Assembly: GCF_021183825.1 (NCBI RefSeq)
Contig: NZ_CP089211.1
Coordinates: 248,001-312,000 of the forward strand
Length of the DNA: 64,000 nt
Source of the DNA: Sinomicrobium kalidii
GTDB taxonomy: Bacteria > Bacteroidota > Bacteroidia > Flavobacteriales > Flavobacteriaceae
Direction of reading: 5' to 3'
Positions 26,662 through 35,047 of this stretch are shown in pieces. Every line of letters begins with the position of its first letter. Within the stretch, counting starts at the first letter, position 1. The notes below the pieces were generated by a model. The model worked only from the letters and a program-made list of their open reading frames with translations, was not told the DNA's origin and did not search any database. The position numbers and the translations under genes were made by a program.

Positions 26662-28242
26662 ATGAAAAAATCAATTATAAAGATCATAACTGCCGGAATC
26701 ATCGGTTTAGCTTCCTACAGCTGTTCTGACGACTTTACGGACTTAACTCCCAAAGGAAGTGCTTCTTACGAAACTTTCTGGAGCAATGAACAAGATGCTA
26801 CAGAGGCCGTAAACAGTATGTATCGATACTTACCGGACGACTTCGGCCGGGGATATTTCTGGTACATCAACGCTTCAGACGATATGATTACGGGCCGTGT
26901 TAAAGCAGGGCCGGACAACATTAAAAACTTTAATCCAAGCGGAGATGAAAGCTACATGAATAGTTTATATCCGAACGGATATAGCGTTATCCGGCGTGCC
27001 AATGAAGTACTGATGAATGTTCCGGAAATTGATATGGACGAAAATATAAAAAACCGTTTGTTGGGAGAAGCTTACTTTATGAGGGCATTCTACTATTTCT
27101 GGCTTGCGCATACGTATGGCGACAATGGTCCCAATGGTGGTATCCCCATAGTTACCGAAGAAAACGTTACACAGGAAGCGGGTACTTTTACCCGACCAGA
27201 GAGTGTTATTGAAAATTATCAGCAGATTATAGCTGATTTGGAAAACGCTGCCGATCTCCTGCCACTGTTTACCGACATGGAAAGCGAAAATTACGGTCGC
27301 CCCCACAAAGATGCAGCCTATGCCTATATGGCGAAAACCTATCTGTACTGGGCACAATACGACAGTTCCAAATATGCCGATGTAATAACTGCTTGCGATG
27401 CTGTGACCAATTCCGGTTCCGGAAGAGCGCTTATAGATACCGGTAATCCGGACCGGGATTTCCGCACCTTACACAGCGCCGAAAGCAACTGGGCTTCGGA
27501 GTACATCTGGTCTGTAAACTCCAGTGTAACCAACAATGCGGGAAGCATACTTCCGGGCTGTATGCTGGAAAACAAAGGCTGGGGTAGCTATAACGGTTGG
27601 GGATATTACCAACCTACAGAAAGTCTGTACCAGGAATTTGAAGAAGGAGATCCCAGGCGTGAAGTGACCATCTTAAAGTACGGCGACGAATTCGAATACT
27701 TTGGTGAAACCCGCCATTTTCAGTCGGAAAACTCACTTTCCGGATTCCAGTTCAACAAATACATGGTGGAATACGGTTTCTCCAATCCCGTGGGAAGCTA
27801 CATCAACACCAATGGTGATTTCCCTTCTACTACGTACAACGTTCCCCTCATGCGATATGCAGAAGTTCTGTTGATGAAATCCGAAGCGTTGATCATGCTG
27901 GGGAATAACGGAGATGCTCCTTTAAACCAGGTGAGAGATCGCGCCGGGCTTCCTCCCGTTTCCGGAGCTACTATGGAAGATTTGAAGCATGAACGCCGCG
28001 TAGAACTGGCCGGAGAATTTGCCAATCGTCATTTCGACCTGGTGCGTTGGGGAGATGCCCGGGAAGTATACAGCCAACCTCTATACGGAAGAATTCACAC
28101 GGACCGTTCCGATCCTTTTTCCGATTACACTTTGGAAGTAGTATGGCCCGCACGAAATTTTGATCCGTCTTATATGAATGTATGGCCTATACCTAATACC
28201 GTAATTCAGTCATCAGGAATTACGCCCAATACAGGTTGGTAA
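26662..28242 (+). CDS. SusD/RagB-family nutrient-binding lipoprotein (locus C)
   Basis: I start at the ATG 26662-26664 (MKKSIIKIITAGIIGLASYS), which gives a proper signal peptide and a lipobox Cys21 (SYSC) followed by SDDFTDLTPKG, the usual SusD N-terminus. The frame is open 147 bases upstream, but that part is the palindrome cluster and encodes only Asp/Pro/Arg-rich noise. The 526-residue product shows SusD helices (YFMRAFYYFWLAHTYGDNGP; TPR pairs), NEQDATEAVNSMYRYL near the start, and the C-terminal ERRVELAGEFANRHFDLVRW, which is the family signature. It caps the SusC barrel at 23431-26505. A strong terminator follows the stop, so the phosphatase gene downstream may have its own transcript or depend on read-through. 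Confidence 0.93.
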   Translation: MKKSIIKIITAGIIGLASYSCSDDFTDLTPKGSASYETFWSNEQDATEAVNSMYRYLPDDFGRGYFWYINASDDMITGRVKAGPDNIKNFNPSGDESYMNSLYPNGYSVIRRANEVLMNVPEIDMDENIKNRLLGEAYFMRAFYYFWLAHTYGDNGPNGGIPIVTEENVTQEAGTFTRPESVIENYQQIIADLENAADLLPLFTDMESENYGRPHKDAAYAYMAKTYLYWAQYDSSKYADVITACDAVTNSGSGRALIDTGNPDRDFRTLHSAESNWASEYIWSVNSSVTNNAGSILPGCMLENKGWGSYNGWGYYQPTESLYQEFEEGDPRREVTILKYGDEFEYFGETRHFQSENSLSGFQFNKYMVEYGFSNPVGSYINTNGDFPSTTYNVPLMRYAEVLLMKSEALIMLGNNGDAPLNQVRDRAGLPPVSGATMEDLKHERRVELAGEFANRHFDLVRWGDAREVYSQPLYGRIHTDRSDPFSDYTLEVVWPARNFDPSYMNVWPIPNTVIQSSGITPNTGW

Positions 28243-28269
28243 CAAGACAGACAATAATTTTTTAACGCG

Positions 28270-28308
28270 ATGAAGGGTGTTTTAATTACTTACACCCTTC
28301 ATTTTTTA
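28270..28308 (+). terminator. Intrinsic terminator after locus C susD
   Basis: ATGAAGGGTGT (28270-28280) and ACACCCTTCAT (28292-28302) form a perfect 11-bp stem around an 11-base loop, with a T-run directly after. It is 27 bases past the susD stop and only 12 bases before the start of the next gene. Confidence 0.85.
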
Positions 28309-28319
28309 AATAGCTATAA

Positions 28320-30128
28320 ATGTTGAAATTAACAATCCGATGGATCATTGCGGCCATCTGTCTATTTTCTGTAAATATAATAGACGCACAGCACTACGAC
28401 TCTTTTAGCATCCACTCCCACAACGACTATGAGCAGAAATCGCCTTTCTGGAACGCCTATGCCAACGGCTTAACGTCTATCGAAGTAGATATTTTTTTAA
28501 AAAACAACACACTTTACGTCACCCATACGGAAAGTGAGATCGTAGAGCACAGCACTATACAATCCCTTTATCTGGAACCACTTTTAAGAGAAGCAAAATC
28601 CGGAAAAATCACTGACGATATCCAATTGCTCATCGACCTTAAATCTGAGGCGAAAAGTACGTTAAAAGAAATCGTAAAGGTGTTGAAGAAATATCCGGAA
28701 CTCACTTCCAATCCTAAAATCAGTTTTGTAATATCCGGAAATCGTCCGGCTCCCGAAAACTATAGCGATTACCCCGGGTATATTTTGTTCGACTGGCAAG
28801 ATGTCGATAATCATCCGGCCGCTAACTGGGACAAAGTAGCCCTGGTCAGTGTTAACTTTGCAGATTATTCCGTGTGGAACGGACTGGGAAGGCTCACCGC
28901 AGAAGATAAAGAAAGCGTAGTATCTGTTATTGAAAAAGCACATGCCGGTGGTAAACCCTTCCGCTTTTGGGGAGCCCCGGATACCAAATCTGCCTGGAAA
29001 GCCTTTGCTGAACTGGGAGTAGATTATATCAACACAGACCAACCTGCAGCTTCTTCCGAATACCTCGGAAGTTTAAAGGAACGTACTTTTACCAATACCG
29101 ATTATTCGGTTCCTTACACACCGGGTTTTGAAAGCGACAGAACGGATGGAGAAATTCAAAATGTGATATTGCTTATCGGCGATGGCTTCGGACTAACACA
29201 GCTCTCCGCAACCATTTTTGCTAACAACAACACTTCCTCCATCACCCAATTGAAGAGCATCGGTTTGATGAAAACGCAGTCCGCAGACGACTTCACCACA
29301 GATTCCGCTGCTGCCGGAACAGCCTTGGCTACCGGAGAAAAGACCAACAACCGGACTATAGGAACGGATACTGAGGGGAAGCCTTTAGAGAATATTACCG
29401 AGTTCCTGGATAAACACAATTTTGCTTCCGGAATTATAACCACCGACCGGATTGTAGGGGCTACACCTTCCGCATTCTATGCGCATCAAAAAGAACGTTC
29501 GTATTCCGAACGCATAGCCCGCGACCTGCTCAACAGTAAAATCTCCCTTCTTGTCGGCGGTGGTAAGACCGATTTTGAAGCTATCGTAAAACAATCGAAA
29601 TTTACAGTAGTAAACCAGGTACAGGACATCGCCTCTTCCACAGCAGACAAGGTATGCTGGTTTATGGCTCCCGGTGGAGTTCCTTCTGTTTTAAAAGGAA
29701 GAAAAGATGATCTGGCACAAGCCACCAAATACGGACTGGAATACTTAAACGACAAGAAAAAGCCTTTCTTTCTCATGGTCGAAGGTGCTCAGATAGACTG
29801 GGGCGGACATGCCAACAATACCGATATGATCATTACCGAGGGGATCGATTTTGACAAAGCAGTCACCGAAGCCATCCGCTTTGCCGACACCCATAAAAAC
29901 ACTTTGGTTATTATCACTGCAGATCATGAGACCTCCGGTTTTAGCATACCGCAAGGAAATATTGCGACATCTTTTATCGAGGGCGATTTCACTACCCATG
30001 ATCACACAGGTGTTATGGTCCCCGTATTTGCATACGGCCCTCATTCCGATGCTTTTAACGGCGTATACAAAAACACTGATATTTTTCACAAAATTATAAC
30101 GTTACTTCAGCTGAATGAACGCAGATAA
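28320..30128 (+). CDS. Fusion of PLC/GDPD-like phosphodiesterase and PhoA-type alkaline phosphatase, exported
   Basis: This 602-residue protein has a signal peptide (about 1-24, ending IIDAQ). The N-terminal domain (about 27-250) is a TIM-barrel-like phosphodiesterase of the PI-PLC/GDPD superfamily: SIHSHNDYEQ (first catalytic His), SIEVDIFL (metal Glu/Asp), YVTHTES (second His), LLIDLKSE and, at the end, GVDYINTDQP. The C-terminal domain (about 278-598) is an alkaline phosphatase: ILLIGDGFG, TTDSAAAGTALATG (nucleophile Ser near 327), VEGAQIDWGGHANN, ITADHETSGF and HTGVMVPVFAYGP. Both active sites look complete. Together they would cut a phosphodiester and then remove phosphate from the resulting monoester, releasing free alcohol and phosphate in the periplasm or at the surface. 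It follows SusC/SusD, with a terminator between. Bacterial GDPD and PhoA enzymes are usually separate proteins. Confidence 0.88.
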   Translation: MLKLTIRWIIAAICLFSVNIIDAQHYDSFSIHSHNDYEQKSPFWNAYANGLTSIEVDIFLKNNTLYVTHTESEIVEHSTIQSLYLEPLLREAKSGKITDDIQLLIDLKSEAKSTLKEIVKVLKKYPELTSNPKISFVISGNRPAPENYSDYPGYILFDWQDVDNHPAANWDKVALVSVNFADYSVWNGLGRLTAEDKESVVSVIEKAHAGGKPFRFWGAPDTKSAWKAFAELGVDYINTDQPAASSEYLGSLKERTFTNTDYSVPYTPGFESDRTDGEIQNVILLIGDGFGLTQLSATIFANNNTSSITQLKSIGLMKTQSADDFTTDSAAAGTALATGEKTNNRTIGTDTEGKPLENITEFLDKHNFASGIITTDRIVGATPSAFYAHQKERSYSERIARDLLNSKISLLVGGGKTDFEAIVKQSKFTVVNQVQDIASSTADKVCWFMAPGGVPSVLKGRKDDLAQATKYGLEYLNDKKKPFFLMVEGAQIDWGGHANNTDMIITEGIDFDKAVTEAIRFADTHKNTLVIITADHETSGFSIPQGNIATSFIEGDFTTHDHTGVMVPVFAYGPHSDAFNGVYKNTDIFHKIITLLQLNERR

Positions 30129-30224
30129 AAGCAATAGCATACTTTTTCCGCCACAAGATTCCGTCCTTTTTGCTTTAAAAAATGCTATTCCCTCATAATC
30201 ATCCCACTGCTTATCAATAAAATC

Positions 30225-30260
30225 AGATCGCCCTTTTATACATTGGGCGATCTTGTTTTT
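30225..30260 (+). terminator. Terminator between convergent phosphatase and PI-PLC genes
   Basis: AGATCGCCC (30225-30233) and GGGCGATCT (30245-30253) form a 9-bp stem with an 11-base loop, followed by TGTTTTTGTT on the + strand. It is about 95 bases after the fusion gene and 80 bases before the stop of the minus-strand PI-PLC gene. On the minus strand GATTTTATT follows, so it may act both ways. Confidence 0.75.
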
Positions 30261-30342
30261 GTTCACACCAAATGCCGAAAGATATTGATTTTTAGGGGGG
30301 AACCAGTGTTTTTACAGATTTATTTAAACTTTTCCCAATGGA

Positions 30343-31338
30343 CTAAAAGTTAGACTTCACCATATTTGCAGCCAGTTCCGCCGTAACAAAATCTACCGGG
30401 ATTATTCCGTAACGTCCTTTGTCCGCCGTAGAGAAATAGCTGTTCAGCATAGGGTTTATTTCATCCGATACTCCCGGTATATTGGGTATGGCCCATAATA
30501 TTTGCTTATAACCGCTGGCAAAGCTGACATAAAGAGTATTATCTGCCGTCCCCGCCTCAAAAGCCTCTTCCATAACCTGGACTACTTTATCGAATTTGGC
30601 CGTATTACTACTCACTACATATTCGTCCTGTACGCGTAGCGAATAATTGCCATTGCTGATGGTAAAAGTAGCCTGGTCCGCCCAGCTATGGCTGGCGTTC
30701 ATCCCTATATTCTCACTGGCGCCGAATCTTCTGAACAATACTATTTTCCCCCTGGCTTCTCCCAATGTGGGGATACCCGGGTCCAGGTGCCAGAGCGCAC
30801 TATCCTGCTGTACGTAAGTGTTGAACTCTTCGGGAAAGGACATCGTATTACCTTCGGCATTATATTCTTCCTTAACACTCATGATAATCGTTTCGTCCGG
30901 ATGATGCTGCAGGAATTGCCTGCACGCATTCAGCACATCATCGAAATTCAGATGTTGGTATATGGAACCGTGATGGATAACAAAGGCGTCCTGGTAATGC
31001 CGGCAACGGATATCCAGGAAGCGGACCCCTGCCTGTAATTGTTCAGAAATGGAAAGCGACTGGGTCTTGGCCGTTCCGCTAACGGGTTCGTGCCGGGATC
31101 CGCTATCGTGTGTTCCGGGAATAGTAAGACTGTTCAAAGAAACAGCATCTGGTAAATAAGACATCCAGTTTACTACGTCTTCTTCATTAAAGGCTGTAAT
31201 ATAAGAAAACTCTTCCGGGTTTACTTCCCCGTCTTTTAGAGTGCCTGAAGGTAATTCGTCCTCCTGAGTACAGGAAAAAAGTGTAATCACGGCCATAATA
31301 GCCAGCCATAGGTTTTGTTTTAAGCAGGTCATGTTCAA
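30343..31338 (-). CDS. Phosphatidylinositol-specific phospholipase C-type lipoprotein
   Basis: This 331-residue lipoprotein has a lipobox at Cys23 (LFSC), so it should be anchored on the outer side of the inner membrane or on the outer membrane. The body (about 55-325) is a bacterial PI-PLC X-type barrel: LTIPGTHDSGSR (catalytic His77 and Asp78), GVRFLDIRCR (Arg111 region) and FVIHHGSIYQ (second catalytic His, 122/123), matching the order known from Bacillus PI-PLC. Such enzymes cut phosphatidylinositol or related glycans to a cyclic inositol phosphate and diacylglycerol. It faces the phosphodiesterase-phosphatase fusion gene tail to tail. The two could act in sequence on a phospholipid head group, although they are not in one operon. 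The substrate in this organism is unproven. Confidence 0.9.
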   Translation of the reverse strand: MNMTCLKQNLWLAIMAVITLFSCTQEDELPSGTLKDGEVNPEEFSYITAFNEEDVVNWMSYLPDAVSLNSLTIPGTHDSGSRHEPVSGTAKTQSLSISEQLQAGVRFLDIRCRHYQDAFVIHHGSIYQHLNFDDVLNACRQFLQHHPDETIIMSVKEEYNAEGNTMSFPEEFNTYVQQDSALWHLDPGIPTLGEARGKIVLFRRFGASENIGMNASHSWADQATFTISNGNYSLRVQDEYVVSSNTAKFDKVVQVMEEAFEAGTADNTLYVSFASGYKQILWAIPNIPGVSDEINPMLNSYFSTADKGRYGIIPVDFVTAELAANMVKSNF

Positions 31339-31438
31339 TTTTTTTAATCGTAATAAAATGTTCGTTAAGTAATAAAATTTTATGGCAATGTAATCTTTTA
31401 CAGGTAAAGTTCTGTTATGTATTTATTACCTCTATATT

Positions 31439-31561
31439 ATGAATAAAGCTAAAGAATTTCTATACCTGTCCGCAATGCCCTACAAAGCAATTGCCACCCG
31501 GCTTGGTTATAAATCTACATCCGGTTTATGCCCAGAGATAACCCGGATTTTCCAGTTATGA
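31439..31561 (+). pseudogene. Possible fragment of an AraC-family DNA-binding domain
   Basis: This 40-codon open frame begins MNKAKEFLYLSAMPYKAIAT and continues RLGYKSTSGL. That is the pattern of the second helix-turn-helix of AraC regulators (KAKELLxxxxxSxxEIAxxLGYxSxSxFxRxF). It lacks the first helix-turn-helix and stops just after the recognition helix. It lies beside an insertion-sequence remnant and is probably a scar of a broken regulator gene. The match is short and could be accidental. Confidence 0.3.
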
Positions 31562-31584
31562 CCGGTACATAAGGTCCCCCTTTA

Positions 31585-31923
31585 AATGCCAATAAACTCT
31601 TTACCATGCTCAAAACCTCAAAGGCCAACGGGTCTTATATCAAACAGATCAACAAACTGGAAAGACAGGATGTACTGATCCTTGACGATTTTGGACTAAA
31701 AGGCTTAGATCATATCAATAGGCAAATGTTGATGGAAATCATAGAAGACAGACACGGAAAACGCTCCACGATTATGGCTTCTCAGCTCCCTATAGAGGCC
31801 TGGCATCAAACTATCGGGAAACAGACTATTGCGGACGCTATTTTAGATCGCCTGGTACATACCGCCCACCGGATTGATATAAAGGGAGAATCCATGCGGA
31901 AGAAACTAAGAAATAAAAGCTAA
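31585..31923 (+). pseudogene. IS21-family IstB transposition ATPase, 3' fragment
   Basis: The frame from about 31585 reads NANKLFTMLKTSKANGSYIK and QDVLILDDFGLKGL, then SQLPIEAWH, DAILDRLVHTAHRIDIKGES and MRKKLRNKS. This is the C-terminal half of IstB, including Walker B (ILDDFG), the sensor-like ASQLP and the usual DRL(V/I)H...GESMRK end. The N-terminal half with Walker A, and the whole of istA, are missing, so the element is a dead remnant. The first in-frame ATG at 31606 would give 105 residues, against about 245 for intact IstB. The sequence before it does not continue the family. Confidence 0.85.
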
Positions 31924-31954
31924 CTTTACACCAAGAATGAATCGATTTTAAACA

Positions 31955-32022
31955 CTTCATTTACACTGCTCACTTTTATCCGTTTTAGGTGGCTCACTTT
32001 GTCCGTTCTTTCCAACAACATG
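31955..32022. mobile_element. Right-end-like repeat of the IS21 remnant
   Basis: After the istB stop the sequence has two spaced copies of a GCTCACTTT-based unit (CTGCTCACTTTTATCCGTTTT and GTGGCTCACTTTGTCCGTTCT) within about 45 bases. IS21-type elements carry repeated transposase-binding units at their ends, and similar GTGGCTCA-TTT-CCG sequences flank Bacteroidota IS21 copies (from memory). I see no matching left end in the window. Confidence 0.5.
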
Positions 32023-32088
32023 TCAGGAAATCATTTTGATACGACGAATCTATTATACCGTATCATCACTGACATAAAAATAGAAAAG

Positions 32089-32202
32089 ATGAAAAATGTA
32101 CTTTTAATAGTGCTCTTGATCATTGCTCTTATAATGATTATAATTGGCATTAAGATGCAAATTCTTCCACCTGCTTTACCCCATATTACCAACTCAGTTT
32201 AA
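32089..32202 (+). CDS. Tiny single-pass membrane peptide, hypothetical
   Basis: This 37-residue frame starts at the ATG 32089-32091 and reads MKNVLLIVLLIIALIMIIIG, then IKMQILPPALPHITNSV. It has one long hydrophobic helix. Flavobacteria often have a small membrane protein with a helix followed by GIxMxxLPPxLTGIGF (from memory); the first part fits, but the second helix is missing and the tail diverges after PPAL. It may be a truncated member of that family, damaged close to the insertion-sequence scar, or a real micropeptide. An earlier ATG at 32020 exists in frame but adds no sensible sequence. Confidence 0.4.
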   Translation: MKNVLLIVLLIIALIMIIIGIKMQILPPALPHITNSV

Positions 32203-32269
32203 TCAATTAATTTATTTTTTTGGAGTAACATCTCATAAATTTTATTCTTCAAGTGTAGCCTTACCCAAT

Positions 32270-32401
32270 CTAAGACCCTGCCAAATTCAACAATTTTTCA
32301 TTTATATCATCAGGTTCGGCGAAGAATTCTTCATCGAACCTACCCCGGAGCATTTCAAATATCAGATCGAGCGTAAATCCCGGCCGTCTGGCATGGTTCA
32401 T
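32270..32401 (-). CDS. Possible small hypothetical protein
   Basis: This 43-residue frame on the minus strand reads MNHARRPGFTLDLIFEMLRG, then RFDEEFFAEPDDINEKLLNL and AGS. It has balanced charge and amphipathic helices, more protein-like than the frame on the other strand. It follows the DUF4965 gene end by about 90 bases on the upstream side. I recognise no family, and it may be the end of a broken gene beside the IS scar. The rest of the 32203-32493 spacer shows nothing I can name. Confidence 0.25.
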   Translation of the reverse strand: MNHARRPGFTLDLIFEMLRGRFDEEFFAEPDDINEKLLNLAGS

Positions 32402-32493
32402 TTTCTTACTTCTGCAAAAAATACTGATTTCGGGCAAAAAGGCTTATGCCATTATCGTATTTACTGGCCGGGATCGGTAGTATTTTCTCCGTA

Positions 32494-34941
32494 TTATTTC
32501 TTCCAGCGCTCTCCGAGCATATTGATAAAATATCCTCCCACCACACTCCGGGCCTGGAAACCTCTTACGTCCCCGCTGGAAGTAAAATGCCAGTCGCTCA
32601 TGGGAACCCTGTTTCCGGTCTCGGTCGCAAAACGGTGCACAGGATCGGTCAGGGTACGGAATGTCTCCTTTGAATCTGCGAGGGTGGCCGTCCACAGTAT
32701 CCAGTCCGATTTGGTATAATCCGACCGGTTGTCCAGCGGAAGTCCGTATGCATTCTGTTTTTTCAGATAATAAGCAATTTCGGTTTCATAAATCTCCTCA
32801 GGGAAAATACCGAAATGCATGATCTTGTCCCACACCAGGTTGTATTTCTGGCTCCACGTATTCTTATCGTCAAAAGTAAGCGCATAGTGATCTCCCGCAT
32901 CGGCCAGCTTTTTCCATTTAAGTGCCATGTCTTTTGCCATCCCGGTATACTTTTCCGCTGTTTTCCTGTCGCCCAGCATATCGGCCAGGTAACCGTAACT
33001 TCCCAATGCTACAATGGCCTTTACCGAAAGGTTGGCATTTCGTGCCAGGTGCCCGGCAAAATCGTCAGTGCACAACTGGTTTCCGGGATCAAATCCCTTT
33101 TCCGAAAGGTAATTGGCCCAGGTAGTCAGGGATGCCCAGTGCTTTTTCGCATAATCGGCATTACCGTTGGCATAAGCAATGGCAGCAGTGAGGATAATCA
33201 TGTTCCCGGACTCTTCAACCGGCATAGGTTCGCCGTATACTACCCCGTTGGCCAATGGGTACGTTCCTATATCGTGTGCGGGAAAAGGCTCCTTATACCT
33301 GCCACTCTCGGAATAATAAAATATGCCTGAAAGCATCCCTTCCAGCAGTTCGGGATTATACCTCAGGTACAGGGGCGCTGACGGATACGTCACATCCACC
33401 GTATTGATACATCCGTTGCTGAAATTTTCTTTGGAAAGGAACAACAGTTCTCCCTGCGGACTTTCCACAAGCTTATGGGCGGCGATGCTCTGCCGGTATC
33501 CTATCTCACATATTCCGGCATACTTTTCTCCTCCGGCAGCCACAGCCTCCTCTCTTAAGGTACGGTCAAAATCCTCACATTTCCGGATGATCTCATCATA
33601 CTGTACAAAGGCTTCCTCCAATTCATTCTGTATGGTGTTCTTACCATCCTTATTCCACCAGGGACGGAGATTTTCACCGAAATATTGAATGGAATACAGG
33701 TCGTCATATCCGAGCATAACCAGGTATTCCTTTTCCTCCTGTAGTTTTTCTTCCGGGAACACTGTATTCAGCATCAACTGTCTGCCCCTGATCCCGATCT
33801 TTTTCCCGAAACGTCCGGAAATAAAGTTTTCGGAAGCTCCGGTAGCCGCAGTAACATACTGTGTGGTCCGGGCATCTTTGGCAGCAGCCACATACAAATA
33901 CCCCCAGTCTATCCGCAGGTTATCCCCCTTTTTCTCAAGTACGGGCTGCGCTGTCGTACCCGTCCTGAGATATGAAAGGTTTTCTGTAGAAGATCGTTCC
34001 GAAGTCATTTCCTGTACAGGCAGGTTCGATGCCAGACTTGAGGCAGCCCCGAAGTACACCTGTACCTTGTGCTCTTTGTCATCTCCGGATGCAGCCTTAA
34101 TCGAGATATAAGAAACCGGTCGTGCAAACAGGTCGAGGTCATCCATCAATAAAGGAGACGTAAAAGTGAGTTTCACGTCTACCGGTCCGCATTCCAGCGT
34201 ATACTCCGTTTGTGTAGCCGAAAGGTTGAGCCCGGTCTGCCTTGCGGCAAGGGCTTTTTCTTCGGGTTCCACGCTTTCCACCAGCCCCGCATCGAGCCAT
34301 TGCCCCCCTGCGGTATTACGTACATGGATTGCCAGTACATTGTCCTTTTTCTTCAGCAAACCGAGGACATTTTCAGGGATCTCATAATATTTGTATTCTT
34401 CATTCCAGCATTCGCACTCATAGATCTGTATTCCGTTAATATACACCTTAATGTTATCGTCGTGCCGGAGCTTAAGAAAGACTTCCCCTTTGTTTTTTCC
34501 GGGCATGTCGAAGGTTCTCCTGTACCACAGGTCATCGCTCTTCCAGGACGTCCCCGCCCGTTCGTTATCCCCGAAAGGTGCCGCCGACAATGTCCAGGAA
34601 CTATCGTCATACCCGGGCTGTTCCCAGCCCTGTCCGGGATCAGTTTCTGTACTTCTCGCCTTATAGTTCCTGCTGTCTGCCGGTGGTACGACATCTTTAT
34701 AACTTACACTTTCCTTTCCCAGGAAACGATAGGTTTTCCCGTTTACCTTTATAAGCCCGAGTAACGACTGCTCCGTACCGGTCCAGTGTTGTGTAGGCGA
34801 TGCGTTGATCCCGTCGGTCACCGACCAGATACTGAAATAGGGGTCGTGTGTAACCAGGGGATAGGCCGGGGCCTGCCGTTGCTGAGCCGTTGTGGTCATG
34901 GCAAAAGCCAGAAAAATCAAAAATGCTGACAGTTTCTTCAT
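32494..34941 (-). CDS. Glutaminase-like family protein (DUF4964/DUF5127/DUF4965/DUF1793), exported
   Basis: This 815-residue protein has a signal peptide (1-19, ending TTTA). The start is that of the fungal/bacterial glutaminase-A-like family (PAYPLVTHDPYFSIWSVTDG, INASPTQHWTGTEQSLLGLI). An inserted beta-sandwich (about 85-225, WYRRTFDMPG, IKVYINGIQIYE, NVLAIHVRNTAGGQW) resembles the sugar-binding domain of family-2 glycosidases. DUF5127 follows (about 235-400) and then the alpha/alpha-barrel DUF4965/DUF1793 region (about 440-815, EIGYRQSIAAHKLV, HDIGTYPLANG, WDKIMHFGIFP). It is the last gene of the locus D operon. Many bacterial members sit in uptake loci and have no proven glutaminase activity, so a glycosidase or amidase role is equally open. 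A catalytic residue cannot be named from sequence alone. Confidence 0.82.
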   Translation of the reverse strand: MKKLSAFLIFLAFAMTTTAQQRQAPAYPLVTHDPYFSIWSVTDGINASPTQHWTGTEQSLLGLIKVNGKTYRFLGKESVSYKDVVPPADSRNYKARSTETDPGQGWEQPGYDDSSWTLSAAPFGDNERAGTSWKSDDLWYRRTFDMPGKNKGEVFLKLRHDDNIKVYINGIQIYECECWNEEYKYYEIPENVLGLLKKKDNVLAIHVRNTAGGQWLDAGLVESVEPEEKALAARQTGLNLSATQTEYTLECGPVDVKLTFTSPLLMDDLDLFARPVSYISIKAASGDDKEHKVQVYFGAASSLASNLPVQEMTSERSSTENLSYLRTGTTAQPVLEKKGDNLRIDWGYLYVAAAKDARTTQYVTAATGASENFISGRFGKKIGIRGRQLMLNTVFPEEKLQEEKEYLVMLGYDDLYSIQYFGENLRPWWNKDGKNTIQNELEEAFVQYDEIIRKCEDFDRTLREEAVAAGGEKYAGICEIGYRQSIAAHKLVESPQGELLFLSKENFSNGCINTVDVTYPSAPLYLRYNPELLEGMLSGIFYYSESGRYKEPFPAHDIGTYPLANGVVYGEPMPVEESGNMIILTAAIAYANGNADYAKKHWASLTTWANYLSEKGFDPGNQLCTDDFAGHLARNANLSVKAIVALGSYGYLADMLGDRKTAEKYTGMAKDMALKWKKLADAGDHYALTFDDKNTWSQKYNLVWDKIMHFGIFPEEIYETEIAYYLKKQNAYGLPLDNRSDYTKSDWILWTATLADSKETFRTLTDPVHRFATETGNRVPMSDWHFTSSGDVRGFQARSVVGGYFINMLGERWKK

Positions 34942-35047
34942 TTTAGGTGTTTTATAGCGATTAATAAATTACATAGACAGGTCCCGGAACCGGATAAGCC
35001 AGACCGTGTTTTTCTCCGGGAAGCAGCAATTCGTACTTTTATAATTA

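Noticed and set aside
32144-32719. Plus-strand 191-codon frame
   Set aside because: Most of it is antisense to the DUF4965 gene, and the rest overlaps spacer with no protein-like features.
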